64,000 bases of DNA from Pseudomonas sp. N3-W (GTDB lineage: Bacteria > Pseudomonadota > Gammaproteobacteria > Pseudomonadales > Pseudomonadaceae): assembly GCF_024970185.1 (NCBI RefSeq), contig NZ_CP103965.1, positions 6,343,001 through 6,407,000 on the forward strand, in the 5' to 3' direction. Each line of letters opens with the position of its first letter. The first letter of the stretch is position 1. The notes below the pieces were generated by a model. It searched no databases. It worked only from the letters and a program-made list of their open reading frames with translations, and had not been told where the DNA came from. Shown here one piece after another: positions 18,830 through 27,515 of the stretch. The translations under genes were made by a program, and so were the position numbers.

Positions 18830-19834
18830 TCAGTTCCAGCCAGCGCGATCCATCATGCGAATCGCTTCAGCCTGACGCTTGCCGGCGATTTCCACAGGCA
18901 GCGTATCAGCGACAAACTTACCCCAGCTCGCCACTTCCGCAGACGGCTGTACCGCCGGGTTGGCCGGGAACTCCTGGTTCACGTCGGCAAAGATTTTCTG
19001 CGCCTCAGGCGTGGTCATCCACTCCACCAATGCCTTGGCCGCTTCCGGATGTGGCGCATTTTTGGTCAGGCCGATGCCCGACAGGTTGACGTGCACGCCA
19101 CGGTCGGCCTGGTTCGGCCAGAACAGCTTCACCGGCAGGTCCGGTTTCTGCTTGTGCAGGCGGCCGTAGTAGTAGGTGTTGACGATGCCGACGTCGCACT
19201 GGCCGGCCTTGATCGCCTCCAGCACCGCGATGTCATCGGAGAACACGTCGGTGGACAGGTTATTCACCCAGCCCTTGAGGATTTGTTCGGTTTTTTCCGC
19301 GCCGTGAACTTCGATCATGGTGGCGGTCAGCGATTGGTTGTAGACCTTCTTCGCCGTGCGCAAGCACAGGCGACCTTCCCAGTTCTTGTCGGCCAGCGCT
19401 TCGTAGGTGGTCAGCTCACCGGGCTTTACCCGGTCAGTGGAGTAGGCAATTGTCCGTGCCCGCAGGCTCAGGCCGGTCCAGGCGTGGGAAGAGGCGCGGT
19501 ATTGCAACGGGATGTTGGCGTCGATGGTTTTCGAGGTGAAGGGCTGCAGGATGCCCATCTGCTCCGCTTGCCACAGGTTGCCGGCATCGACAGTCAGCAG
19601 CAGGTCGGCGGTGGCGTTTTCGCCTTCGGCCTTGATCCGCTGCATCAGCGGCGCTTCCTTGTCGGTGATGAACTTCACCTTCACACCGGTTTTCGCGGTG
19701 TAGGCATCGAAGACCGGTTTGATCAACTCGTCGATACGCGAGGAGTAGACCACCACCTCGTCGGCGGCCTGGGCGGCGGTGCTGCCGATCAGGGTCAGGG
19801 CCAGTGCGGTCAGTAGACGCTTCGGTGCCAACAT
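18830..19834 (-). CDS. Ferric iron ABC transporter periplasmic binding protein
   Basis: A 334-residue FbpA/HitA-type protein with a Sec signal peptide ([17 protein letters not shown], mature start [10 protein letters not shown]). The paired tyrosines that ligand iron in the family are in [30 protein letters not shown] and [20 protein letters not shown] are typical. The ATG at 19834 is chosen because it begins the signal peptide; the longer frame adds 51 unlikely residues. It is upstream of the permease on the same strand. A Fur-like sequence lies about 40 bases before the start. Confidence 0.9.
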   Translation of the reverse strand: MLAPKRLLTALALTLIGSTAAQAADEVVVYSSRIDELIKPVFDAYTAKTGVKVKFITDKEAPLMQRIKAEGENATADLLLTVDAGNLWQAEQMGILQPFTSKTIDANIPLQYRASSHAWTGLSLRARTIAYSTDRVKPGELTTYEALADKNWEGRLCLRTAKKVYNQSLTATMIEVHGAEKTEQILKGWVNNLSTDVFSDDIAVLEAIKAGQCDVGIVNTYYYGRLHKQKPDLPVKLFWPNQADRGVHVNLSGIGLTKNAPHPEAAKALVEWMTTPEAQKIFADVNQEFPANPAVQPSAEVASWGKFVADTLPVEIAGKRQAEAIRMMDRAGWN

Positions 19835-19869
19835 AGGAGCGGTCTCACGATTGAAAAATGAGGCCAAAT

Positions 19870-19888
19870 GATAAGGACTCACATTTAG
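19870..19888. promoter_or_regulatory. Candidate Fur box upstream of the iron-binding protein gene
   Basis: The 19 bases GATAAGGACTCACATTTAG match the 19-base Fur consensus at 11 positions in the given orientation, with a full GATAA half. It lies 36-54 bases before the iron transporter start, where repression would be expected. The second half-site is weak. Confidence 0.35.
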
Positions 19889-19962
19889 CTTCTCAATCAA
19901 ACAGTTCGCGGGTGAGTTACCAGATGTTGCACAGCCTGAAACTTGTGATGATTGTGCTGACG

Positions 19963-20170
19963 CCTTCGCGGGCAAGCCCGCTCCCACAGGGGATCTTCAG
20001 TGCTCACACATCCAATGTGGGGGCAACTGTCTTAGCCATACCATTTGTCAGCCACCATTGCCATTGACTGACCCACCGCCTTCGCGAGCAGGCTCGCTCC
20101 CACAGTGATCTTGGGTGAACACAACACTGGCGTTCGACAGCGATCAATGTGGGGCTTGCCCGCGATGAGG
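19963..20170. repeat. Cluster of three REP palindromes
   Basis: Two REPs in the same orientation (19963-19990 and 20077-20105, both CCTTCGCG...CTCCCACAG) are followed by a degenerate third in the opposite orientation (20149-20170, TGTGGGGCTTGCCCGCGATG). Together they occupy most of the 356 bases between the iron-binding protein start and the ubiI stop; apart from the Fur-like site I see no gene there. Confidence 0.75.
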
Positions 20171-20190
20171 CATCAGCCGCAGCGAAAATC

Positions 20191-21414
20191 TCAGGCCTTG
20201 GCGAGCGCCGGCAAATCCCCGGTCAAGCCCAGCGCCTCACGCACGAACAGCGCCTTGGCCTCTGGCATCTTCTCAACCATCTTCAGCCCGGCATTACGCA
20301 ACCAGCGCACCGGCAGCGGATCGGCCTGGAACAGTCGTTCAAAGCCTTCCATCGCCGCCATCAACGCCAGATTGTGCGGCATGCGTCGGCGCTCGTAACG
20401 GCTCAGGACTTTGACGTCCGCCAGGCGCTCACCACGCTCTGCCGCTTGCAGCAGCACGTCGGCCAGCACGGCGGCATCGAGGAAACCGAGGTTCACGCCC
20501 TGCCCGGCCAGCGGGTGAATGGTGTGCGCCGCGTCGCCAATCAGCGCCAGGCCTTCAGCCACATAACGCTTGGCATGGCGCTGGCGCAGCGGCACGCACA
20601 GACGCGGGTCGGCGCTGAGCACGGTACCGAGCCTGCCTTCGAAAGCCCGTTCCAACTCGCGACAGAAACTGTTGTCGTCCAGCGCCATCAGGCGTTCAGC
20701 TTCGCTCGGCGTGGTCGACCAGACAATCGAACACCAGTCCTGCTGACCGTCTCGCTCCAGCGGCAGGAACGCCAGCGGACCGTTATCGGTAAAGCGCTGC
20801 CAGGCGGTCATTTGATGGGGTTTGGAGCTGCGCACGCTGGTGACGATTGCGTGGTGCAGGTAATCCCACTCGCGAGTGGCGACGCCGGTCAAACGGCGCA
20901 CGGCGGAATTGGCGCCATCCGCCGCGATCACCAGCGGCGCCCGCAGCGTACGGCCATCAGCCAGGGTCAGCAGCCAGTCATCGCCGGAGCGGCGCATCTG
21001 TTCCAGCCGCGCATTGGCCAGCATCCCCAGGTCGCAATCGTGCAAACGGTCGAGCAAGGCGTCTTGAACCACGCGATTCTCGACGATATGGCCCAGCACG
21101 TCGGCGTGCACACTGGCTGCCGAGAAGTGGATCTGCCCGGTGCCACTGCCGTCCCAGACGTGCATGTCGGTGTACGGACTGCTGCGCCGCTTGGCGATGC
21201 CATCCCACACGCCCAGTCGCTCAAGAATCCGCTGGCTGGCAGCCGACAAGGCGCTCACCCGTGGTTCAAACGGTGCCTGGGCATCAAAGGGTTTGACGCT
21301 CATCGGGCTGCCGTCCAGCAGCAGGACTTGCAGCCCGCTGTCCTGTAACGCCAGCGCCAGGGCGCTGCCGACCATTCCGGCCCCGACAATCAGCAGATCT
21401 GCGCGCATGTCCAT
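20191..21414 (-). CDS. ubiI: FAD-dependent ubiquinone biosynthesis hydroxylase (UbiI-like)
   Basis: A 407-residue class A flavin monooxygenase. The FAD Rossmann motif is VGAGMVGSALALAL near the N terminus, and the second FAD motif is LIGDAAHTIHPLAGQGVNLG. In the family this enzyme hydroxylates C5 of the ubiquinone ring. The UbiI assignment over UbiF rests on its position beside ubiH and pepP, as I recall for PA5221, and on pseudomonads using Coq7 for the UbiF step. It is the last gene of the run pepP-ubiH-thioesterase-ubiI on this strand. Confidence 0.82.
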   Translation of the reverse strand: MDMRADLLIVGAGMVGSALALALQDSGLQVLLLDGSPMSVKPFDAQAPFEPRVSALSAASQRILERLGVWDGIAKRRSSPYTDMHVWDGSGTGQIHFSAASVHADVLGHIVENRVVQDALLDRLHDCDLGMLANARLEQMRRSGDDWLLTLADGRTLRAPLVIAADGANSAVRRLTGVATREWDYLHHAIVTSVRSSKPHQMTAWQRFTDNGPLAFLPLERDGQQDWCSIVWSTTPSEAERLMALDDNSFCRELERAFEGRLGTVLSADPRLCVPLRQRHAKRYVAEGLALIGDAAHTIHPLAGQGVNLGFLDAAVLADVLLQAAERGERLADVKVLSRYERRRMPHNLALMAAMEGFERLFQADPLPVRWLRNAGLKMVEKMPEAKALFVREALGLTGDLPALAKA

Positions 21415-21417
21415 GCT

Positions 21418-21903
21418 TTAAGCCTGTCTCGCTTGCGGCTTGAGCCGCACGTAAAGGGTTTTCCCGACCCGAGCAATCAGATTGCCGGCGCCGTCGTGAA
21501 TATCGACCTGCAACTGTGGCAGGTATTTTTCGCCACTGGCGGTCTGCCGGCGGATTTCGTCGAGCAAGGTGTCGTCGACGGTGAACCGGGCGAACACCGG
21601 GCCTCTGCCCGGCGCGATGAAATCGATGTCGGCGGCCTTGTCCCAAACGACGTAGCGAGGCCCAAGGTTCTCCATCAGCATCAGCATGAAAAACGGGTCG
21701 ACCATCGCATACAGGGCGCCACCGAACTGGGTGCCCACGTAATTGCGGTTGTACCAGCCCAGGCCCATGGACACCTGAATGTCGCGAAAATCATCGCTGA
21801 TGTGCCGCACCCGCACCCCGGCGCCGAGGTAGGGCGGATAAAAATTCATCACCCAGCGCATCAGTCGCGCCTTGCCGATTTTTTTGCTCAGCCAATCAAG
21901 CAT
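21418..21903 (-). CDS. Hotdog-fold DUF4442 protein, probable thioesterase
   Basis: A 161-residue protein with the DUF4442/PaaI-like hotdog pattern: a helix region followed by FGGALYAMVDPFFMLMLMENLG and KAADIDFIAPGRGPVFARFTV. No catalytic residue can be assigned with confidence. It starts at MLDWLSKKIGKARLM, overlapping the end of ubiH by eight bases, and its stop is three bases before the ubiI start. The tight packing between two ubiquinone hydroxylases implies co-translation. Whether it acts in quinone or acyl-CoA chemistry is unknown. Confidence 0.78.
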   Translation of the reverse strand: MLDWLSKKIGKARLMRWVMNFYPPYLGAGVRVRHISDDFRDIQVSMGLGWYNRNYVGTQFGGALYAMVDPFFMLMLMENLGPRYVVWDKAADIDFIAPGRGPVFARFTVDDTLLDEIRRQTASGEKYLPQLQVDIHDGAGNLIARVGKTLYVRLKPQARQA

Positions 21904-23083
21904 CGGGGCGCGTACCCAGGCCCATGGCCTGCCGGGCGAACCAGCGTTTGGCCGGCGGCAGCAGATCGAGACCAAGCAGGCCGATGTTGCGGCCCAGGGA
22001 TACCAGCGGCTGGGTGCTGCCGAACAGACGGGTGACCTGATCGGAAAAACCCACGGTCAGGTTCTGGTCCATGCGCTGGCGTTCGCGATAAGCCTGCAAT
22101 GTCGCAAAATCGCCGGGCGATGTATCGCTCGCCAGCAACGCATCGGCCAGGGCCTGGGCATCGCGCAACGACAGGTTGAAGCCCTGCCCGGCAATCGGGT
22201 GCAGGCTGTGGGCAGCGTTGCCGAGGATCGCCAGATGCGGACGCACCTGCTCTTCGGCTTCGATCAGCGTCAAGGGGTACAAATGCCGGGCGCCGACCTG
22301 TTTCAGGGTGCCGAGGCGATAACCGAACACGCCCTGCAATTCGCTGAGAAAGCTTTTTTCATCCAGCGCCGCCAGCCGTTGCGCGTCCATCCCCAGACGG
22401 GTCCAGACCAGCGCGCAGCGATTGTCCGGCAGCGGCAGCAACGCCATCGGGCCGTCATCGGTGAAACGCTCGAATGCCATGCCGTTATGGGCTTCGCTCG
22501 GGGTGATGTTGGCGATCAATGCGCTCTGGTTATACGGGCGTTTCTTGATGCCGATGCCCAGTTGCTCGCGCAGGCCCGAACGGCCGCCATCGGCGAGTAC
22601 CGCGAGGTCGCATTCCAGCGTCGTCTCGTCATTGAGGGTCAGGCGATAGCCATCGGTCAGCGGCTCCATGCGGGTGACTTGCGCCGGGCAGCGCCAACTG
22701 ATCACGTCCTTGTCCAGGCCTTGCCAGAGGCATTGCCCGAGCCAGGCATTTTCAACGACATAGCCGAGCGCCGGAACGCCCTCTTCCATCGCTGACAGTC
22801 GCGCCGTGGAGAAGCGCCCACGGTCGGATACGTGAATCTGCTTGATCGGCTCGGCGCGGCGGGAGATTTCCTGCCATACGCCCAGCCGTTGATAAATCTG
22901 TCGGGCGCCGTAGGACAGCGCCGAAGAACGGGCGTCGTAGCTCGGCTGATAGGTGTCGCCGGGGGCGAACGGTTCGATCAGCACGATCTTCCAGCCGCGT
23001 GCCTTGGCCCCGGCCTGCAAGGCCAACGCCAGACTGGCGCCGACCAGGCCGCCACCGATGATTGCCAGATTGACTCGACTCAT
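21896..23083 (-). CDS. ubiH: 2-octaprenyl-6-methoxyphenol hydroxylase
   Basis: A 395-residue flavin monooxygenase homologous to the UbiI-like protein next to it. FAD motifs are IIGGGLVGASLALALQAG and LGNAAHSLHPIAGQGFNL; the asparagine in place of the usual aspartate in GNAAH is normal for UbiH. It catalyses C1 hydroxylation of the ubiquinone ring at the inner membrane. It overlaps pepP upstream by four bases and the DUF4442 gene downstream by eight. Confidence 0.93.
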   Translation of the reverse strand: MSRVNLAIIGGGLVGASLALALQAGAKARGWKIVLIEPFAPGDTYQPSYDARSSALSYGARQIYQRLGVWQEISRRAEPIKQIHVSDRGRFSTARLSAMEEGVPALGYVVENAWLGQCLWQGLDKDVISWRCPAQVTRMEPLTDGYRLTLNDETTLECDLAVLADGGRSGLREQLGIGIKKRPYNQSALIANITPSEAHNGMAFERFTDDGPMALLPLPDNRCALVWTRLGMDAQRLAALDEKSFLSELQGVFGYRLGTLKQVGARHLYPLTLIEAEEQVRPHLAILGNAAHSLHPIAGQGFNLSLRDAQALADALLASDTSPGDFATLQAYRERQRMDQNLTVGFSDQVTRLFGSTQPLVSLGRNIGLLGLDLLPPAKRWFARQAMGLGTRPDA

Positions 23084-24414
23084 GCCGCTTGTGTCCGTGC
23101 GGCGGCCATCAGGGCCTCGATCTCGGCGACCGTTTTCGGTACGCCTTTGGTCAGGATTTCACAACCGGTTTTGGTGACCACTACGTCGTCCTCGATGCGC
23201 ACGCCGATGCCGCGCCATTTCTTCGCCACGTTCTGGTTGTCCGGGGCGATGTAGATGCCCGGCTCGACCGTCAGCGCCATGCCAACCTCCAGCACGCGCC
23301 ATTCGCCGCCGACCTTGTACTCGCCGACGTCATGCACATCCATGCCCAACCAGTGGCCGGCACGGTGCATGTAGAACGCCTTGTACGCTTCGCTGGCAAT
23401 CAGTTCATCGACCTCGCCCTGCAACAGGCCCAGCTTTACCAGACCGGCGGTAATCACCCGGACCGTGGCTTCGTGGGCCTGATTCCAGTGTTTGTTCGGG
23501 GCGATTTCGTTAAATGCCGCTTCCTGGGAAGCCAGCACCAGCTCGTAGATCGCCTTCTGCTCGGGTGAATACTTGCCGTTGACCGGCCAGGTGCGGGTGA
23601 TGTCGCTGGCGTAGCAGTCGATCTCGCAACCGGCGTCGATCAGTACCAGGTCGCCGTCCTTGAGCACCGCGTCATTCTGCTGGTAATGCAGGATGCAGCT
23701 GTTGCGCCCGGCCGCGACGATGGAGCCATAAGCCGGCATCTTCGCCCCGCCCTTGCGGAATTCGTAGTCCAGTTCGGCTTCGAGGCTGAACTCGTGCAAC
23801 CCGGCCCGACTGGCCTGCATCGCACGGATGTGCGCCTGGGCGGAGATCCGCGCGGCTTCGCGCATCACCTTCACTTCTGCCGCCGATTTATACAGGCGCA
23901 TGTCGTGCAGCAGATGATCCAGGGCAACGAATTCGTTCGGCGGCTGGGCGCCGAGGTGCGCTTTGGAGCGGATCACGTTGATCCAGTCCATCAGGTGCCG
24001 GTCGAATTCGGGGTTGCTGCCCATGGCCGAATACACCCGGTCACGGCCTTCGATCAGGCCCGGCAGGATGTCGTCGATGTCGGTGATGGGGAATGCGTCG
24101 TCGGCGCCAAAGTCGCGGATCGCGCCTTCCTGGCCGGCGCGCAGGCCGTCCCACAACTCACGCTCGGCATTGCGTTCGCGGCAGAACAGCACGTACTCGC
24201 CGTGTTCGCGCCCCGGTATCAGGACGATGACGGCGTGCGGCTCGGGAAAGCCGCTGAGGTACTGGAAGTCGCTGTCCTGGCGATAAACGTGCTCGACGTC
24301 GCGGTTGCGAATGGCCACTGCGGCGGCGGGCAGAATCGCGATGCTGTTGGGTTCCATCTGCGCCATCAGGGCCTTGCGGCGACGGCTGTATTCCGATTTC
24401 GGGATATGGATCAT
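23080..24414 (-). CDS. pepP: Xaa-Pro aminopeptidase P
   Basis: A 444-residue M24-family metallopeptidase that removes N-terminal residues before proline. The N-terminal domain starts MIHIPKSEYSRRRKALMAQM. Metal ligands are seen in LIDAGCEIDCYASDITRTWP (two aspartates), HRAGHWLGMDVHDVG (histidine), TVEPGIY and RIEDDVVVT (glutamates). It forms a tight operon with the YgfB homologue upstream (27 bases) and ubiH downstream (overlap of four). The association with ubiH is conserved in gamma-proteobacteria. Confidence 0.95.
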   Translation of the reverse strand: MIHIPKSEYSRRRKALMAQMEPNSIAILPAAAVAIRNRDVEHVYRQDSDFQYLSGFPEPHAVIVLIPGREHGEYVLFCRERNAERELWDGLRAGQEGAIRDFGADDAFPITDIDDILPGLIEGRDRVYSAMGSNPEFDRHLMDWINVIRSKAHLGAQPPNEFVALDHLLHDMRLYKSAAEVKVMREAARISAQAHIRAMQASRAGLHEFSLEAELDYEFRKGGAKMPAYGSIVAAGRNSCILHYQQNDAVLKDGDLVLIDAGCEIDCYASDITRTWPVNGKYSPEQKAIYELVLASQEAAFNEIAPNKHWNQAHEATVRVITAGLVKLGLLQGEVDELIASEAYKAFYMHRAGHWLGMDVHDVGEYKVGGEWRVLEVGMALTVEPGIYIAPDNQNVAKKWRGIGVRIEDDVVVTKTGCEILTKGVPKTVAEIEALMAAARTQAA

Positions 24415-24441
24415 GGGCAGATGGCTTTCCCTGGCATGCGA

Positions 24442-24999
24442 TTAATGCAGCGACGGTTTGGCGGCGGCCGTTTCGTCGGTTTTCTTGGTTTCGGTGAACA
24501 GCAGCAGCGGCGCGACGCGCAGGTATTCCATGACTTCCATGTAGTCGCTTTCGCCGTCGTCGGATTCTTCCAGGGCGTCTTGCACCTGGGAAATGGCCGC
24601 CAGATCCTGCAGCACTTCGGTGGCCTCGGCGCTCAAGGCATACTCGCGACGGGTCAGACCGAAACCGGTAAGGAAGCCCTGGCACCATTGGCCCAGTGCG
24701 GCGGCGCGCTCGGCGAGCGGTGCATCGTCGGTCGGCAGCAACAGGACCACGGTCATGTCGTCGCTGGTCAGTTCGCCCTTGACCATCTCTTGCAGGCCGA
24801 TCAAGGCATTGCGAACGTTGTCCTGCGGTTCGCCTTCGAGCAGTTCAGCGGCATCGGCCAGCCAGCCGTCGGCATCGAAGCCGGCACCGGCGCAACTGCG
24901 GCCGAGCAGCAGGCCGTGCAGTTCGGCAGGTGAGACGGGATGGCCGCTGGTGTTCAGCAGGGTGGCGAAGGCTTGGTACGGAGAATTCTGAATGGGCAT
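24442..24999 (-). CDS. YgfB/UPF0149 family protein
   Basis: A 185-residue protein of the UPF0149 family, recognised by [22 protein letters not shown], the [19 protein letters not shown] segment, and the acidic [20 protein letters not shown]. It is the first gene of the pepP-ubiH operon, divergent from the zapA operon. In P. aeruginosa YgfB has been reported to influence expression of peptidoglycan-recycling and beta-lactam resistance genes; that is literature memory, and the sequence shows only the family. Confidence 0.88.
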   Translation of the reverse strand: MPIQNSPYQAFATLLNTSGHPVSPAELHGLLLGRSCAGAGFDADGWLADAAELLEGEPQDNVRNALIGLQEMVKGELTSDDMTVVLLLPTDDAPLAERAAALGQWCQGFLTGFGLTRREYALSAEATEVLQDLAAISQVQDALEESDDGESDYMEVMEYLRVAPLLLFTETKKTDETAAAKPSLH

Positions 25000-25127
25000 G
25001 GGCAGCTAGGCGCCAGACGGCGCTATGTCTAGAATGAAGGCCTTGTATCCTACATCGACAGACTCGCCAAGACTATTAAAGGCTGTCCGCCAGCTACTCA
25101 CCATCAGACACAACTCTAGTGGACACA

Positions 25128-25337
25128 ATGGAAGACACCGACCTGCAAGCGCTGATGGCCAGACTCGAACTGCTAATTAACCGAGTCGAGCAACTTAAGA
25201 GTCAAAACGGACTCCTATTAGCTCAGGAAAAGACCTGGCGCGAGGAACGCGCTCACCTCATTGAAAAAAACGAAATCGCCCGGCGTAAGGTCGAATCGAT
25301 GATTTCGCGCCTCAAGGCCCTGGAGCAAGACTCATGA
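25128..25337 (+). CDS. Small coiled-coil protein (TIGR02449 type) upstream of zapA
   Basis: A 69-residue, entirely helical protein (MEDTDLQALMARLELLINRV onward) with leucine/isoleucine heptads from end to end, no membrane segment. The ATG at 25128 is chosen over a GTG three codons earlier. Its stop overlaps the zapA start by four bases (ATGA), so the two are coupled. The size, fold and linkage suggest a cell-division accessory role, but none is demonstrated that I know of. Confidence 0.82.
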   Translation: MEDTDLQALMARLELLINRVEQLKSQNGLLLAQEKTWREERAHLIEKNEIARRKVESMISRLKALEQDS

Positions 25338-25651
25338 GTTCAAGCAATAGCGTTACCGTGCAGATCCTCGACAAAGAATATTCGATCATTTGCCCCCAGG
25401 AAGAGCGCAGCAATCTGGTGAGTGCCGCCCGTTACCTGGACGGCAAGATGCGCGAAATCCGCAGCAGCGGCAAAGTCATCGGCGCCGACCGCATCGCCGT
25501 GATGGCCGCGTTGAACATCACCCACGACCTGTTGCACAAGGAAGAACGCCCGGACGTGCAGGCCAGCGGCTCGACCCGTGAGCAGGTACGCGACCTGCTC
25601 GATCGCGTCGATCTGGTGCTCGCAACCGATCCGGACGTCACCAAGGGCTGA
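25334..25651 (+). CDS. zapA: Cell division protein ZapA
   Basis: A 105-residue FtsZ-ring stabiliser. The N-terminal globular part has VTVQILDKEYSIICPQEE followed by NLVSAARYLDGKMREIR, and the C-terminal part is a helical dimerisation coil (about 70-100). Family members cross-link FtsZ filaments at midcell. The gene lies between the coiled-coil partner and the 6S RNA gene, the classical zapA-ssrS-fau order of gamma-proteobacteria. Confidence 0.93.
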   Translation: MSSSNSVTVQILDKEYSIICPQEERSNLVSAARYLDGKMREIRSSGKVIGADRIAVMAALNITHDLLHKEERPDVQASGSTREQVRDLLDRVDLVLATDPDVTKG

Positions 25652-25670
25652 TTCGTGCGGCGGCTTGCGG

Positions 25671-25676
25671 TATACT
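25671..25676 (+). promoter_or_regulatory. -10 element of the 6S RNA promoter
   Basis: TATACT sits about seven bases before the predicted 5' end of the 6S RNA. No good -35 hexamer is visible at 17 bases upstream, where the sequence is GC-rich. Confidence 0.55.
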
Positions 25677-25681
25677 CGCGG

Positions 25682-25861
25682 CACTCCCTGGGGTGCTTGC
25701 CAGTTGACGATGTCCCTGAGCCGATTCGCACTACCCTGGAGGTTGCACGTTGGGCTGGTGTGCATGTCCGCTAGACGGAAAGCCTTAAAGCCTACTGCAT
25801 CTTCCACCTTGAACTTTCGGGTTCAAGGGCTAAGTCAGCAGCGGTTCATCCGGGGAGCCTG
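25682..25861 (+). ncRNA. ssrS: 6S RNA
   Basis: This roughly 180-base RNA mimics an open promoter and sequesters sigma70 RNA polymerase in stationary phase. The 5' part (ACTCCCTGGGGTGCTTGCCA) pairs with the 3' part (GGTTCATCCGGGGAGCC) to close the long stem. Conserved pieces recalled from P. aeruginosa 6S include TGTCCCTGAGCCGAT, GCTGGTGTGCATGTCCGC, GACGGAAAGCCTTAA and CCTTGAACTTTCGGGTTCAA. It lies between zapA and the 5-formyl-THF cyclo-ligase gene, the conserved position. Ends are estimated to within a few bases. Protein frames over this region are spurious. Confidence 0.93.
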
Positions 25862-25869
25862 ATTCCAGT

Positions 25870-25903
25870 CCGATGCCGGTTTTATGCCGGCATCGGCTTT
25901 TTT
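25870..25903 (+). terminator. Rho-independent terminator after 6S RNA
   Basis: Ten-base perfect arms CCGATGCCGG and CCGGCATCGG with a seven-base loop are followed by a T-run at 25898-25903. It lies nine bases after the 6S 3' end and would limit read-through into the cyclo-ligase gene. Confidence 0.9.
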
Positions 25904-25945
25904 ACGGGTACGCTTTGTGTACCCGCACTGTTGAAGCCCGAATCC

Positions 25946-26551
25946 ATGACCGAACCTGCGCTGCTTCCCCGCCCGCAACTTCGACGCATGCTGCGCAAGG
26001 CCCGCCGCGCACTGACACCCCGTCAGCAACGCGAGGCCGCTCGCGGGCTGTACCAGCAATTGGCCCAGCACCCGCTGTTTCGCCGCGCAAGACACATCTC
26101 CCTTTATCTGCCCACCGACGGTGAAATCGATCCGCGCCTTTTGCTGCGTGCGGCTCAGCGTCGGGGCAAGGCGACTTACCTGCCGGTACTCAGCGCCTGG
26201 CCACGGACCAAAATGGTGTTCCAGCGCATTCGCCCCGGCGAACCGCTCAAGCCCAACCGTTTCCGCATTCTCGAACCTCGGGCCAACATCGCCCGGCAGC
26301 GCCAGGTCTGGGCGCTGGACCTGGTGCTGTTGCCATTGGTCGGGTTTGATGATGTTGGCGGGCGACTGGGCATGGGCGGCGGCTTCTACGACCGCAGCCT
26401 GGCGTATCTGGCCCGGCGCAAAAGCTGGCGCAAGCCGACGCTGTTGGGGCTGGCCCATGAATGTCAGAAAGTCGAAAGACTGGCTCAAGCGAGCTGGGAT
26501 GTACCGTTGCAGGGAACGGTGACCGACAAGGCGTGGTATGTCGCAGACTAG
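25946..26551 (+). CDS. 5-formyltetrahydrofolate cyclo-ligase
   Basis: A 201-residue ATP-dependent enzyme that converts 5-formyl-THF to methenyl-THF. The C-terminal GMGGGFYDRSLAYLARR is the family signature, preceded by DLVLLPLVGFDDVGGRLG; the N terminus has LRRMLRKARRAL with the basic ATP-site residues. It is the fau/ygfA gene that follows 6S RNA in many gamma-proteobacteria and is transcribed through it in E. coli. Here the terminator between them makes a separate promoter or read-through necessary. I start at MTEPALLP and not at the TTG five codons earlier. Confidence 0.92.
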   Translation: MTEPALLPRPQLRRMLRKARRALTPRQQREAARGLYQQLAQHPLFRRARHISLYLPTDGEIDPRLLLRAAQRRGKATYLPVLSAWPRTKMVFQRIRPGEPLKPNRFRILEPRANIARQRQVWALDLVLLPLVGFDDVGGRLGMGGGFYDRSLAYLARRKSWRKPTLLGLAHECQKVERLAQASWDVPLQGTVTDKAWYVAD

Positions 26552-26586
26552 ACGCCGCTGAATTCAGTGGCGTCCATAAGGCAGGT

Positions 26587-26739
26587 TCAGCGTTTGAAGG
26601 CCGACGGCTGTTGTTGCTGGGCGATTTCGATCGGCGCGTCAGTCTTGTTGGACCATAAGCTTTGGGCATAGCCAGTGGTCACGACGCCAAGACCGAACAA
26701 AATAACCAAAATCCATAGTAAATCCGGTTTGCGTTTCAT
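26587..26739 (-). CDS. 50-residue single-span membrane microprotein
   Basis: A short gene not evident from long-frame searches. It reads MKRKPDLLWILVILFGLGVV at the N terminus, then TTGYAQSLWSN, and ends QQQQPSAFKR. A basic cytoplasmic head (KRK), one hydrophobic segment (about 7-23) and a polar 27-residue tail predict an inner-membrane protein with N-in topology, or an uncleaved signal anchor; GYAQS could be a signal-peptidase site. GGGGG-like sequence (GGGGGCAATCG) precedes the ATG. I believe similar short proteins are annotated at this place in other pseudomonads. Function unknown. Confidence 0.75.
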   Translation of the reverse strand: MKRKPDLLWILVILFGLGVVTTGYAQSLWSNKTDAPIEIAQQQQPSAFKR

Positions 26740-26934
26740 CGATTGCCCCCCAAAGGCATATCAACACGATGACAGCAGCGGTTTCCGTTGTAGGCCGTGC
26801 AGCAGCGTCAAGCTAAGAAGGCCGGCATTTTGCGACAACGTGAACCGACACGCAAACGCTGGCGTCAACCGACCGTCGGTTTGTCATAAAATTGCCCGAC
26901 AACTTTCCCACTCACCTCGCAAGGAGCCAAAGCC

Positions 26935-27387
26935 ATGGCCTATTGGCTGATGAAATCCGAGCCCGACGAGCTCTCGATCAAAGACCTTGAGAAGCTCGGC
27001 AAAGCCCGCTGGGATGGGGTTCGCAACTATCAGGCGCGTAATTTCCTGCGGGCCATGGCGGTGGGCGACGCGTTTTTCTTCTACCACTCCAGTTGCCCGG
27101 AACCGGGCATTGCCGGGATCGGCAAGATTATCGAAGCCGCCTACCCGGACCCGACCGCGCTGGATCCAGAAAGCCATTACCACGACCCCAAGGCCACGCC
27201 GGAGAAAAACGCCTGGAGCGCGATTGATGTCGCCCATGTCAAAACGTTCGCCAAGGTGTTGAAACTCGATTACCTGAAACAGCAAGCGGCGCTGGCCGAA
27301 ATGCCGCTGGTGCAAAAAGGCTCGCGACTGTCGGTGATGCCGGTGACCGCCGAGCAGTGGGCGGCGGTGCTTCAGTTGCCTGAATAA
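26935..27387 (+). CDS. EVE domain protein
   Basis: A 150-residue protein that is one EVE (PUA-like) domain. MAYWLMKSEPDELSIKDL and WDGVRNYQARNFLRAMAVGD are the family signatures; FFYHSSCPEPGIAGIGKI lines the ligand pocket. EVE proteins bind modified bases in nucleic acids, and the human homologue is THYN1. Aggregate context (between folate and export genes) gives no further clue. A strong site (CAAGGAGCC) lies seven bases before the ATG. Confidence 0.92.
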   Translation: MAYWLMKSEPDELSIKDLEKLGKARWDGVRNYQARNFLRAMAVGDAFFFYHSSCPEPGIAGIGKIIEAAYPDPTALDPESHYHDPKATPEKNAWSAIDVAHVKTFAKVLKLDYLKQQAALAEMPLVQKGSRLSVMPVTAEQWAAVLQLPE

Positions 27388-27515
27388 AGCAGAACTGCTC
27401 GGTCATCCTCTTTTACCCTGCCAATAGGGTTAGGCTTGCCCCTCAGTTGACTGGCATCAAGTCGCTCAAGCGCTTGATCCGCCAGACTAGGACTCAACAG
27501 CCGCAGGATGCCCGC

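Noticed and set aside
25578..25862. 94-codon frame over the 6S RNA
   Set aside because: The sequence is explained by 6S RNA structure and conservation; the frame overlaps zapA in another phase.
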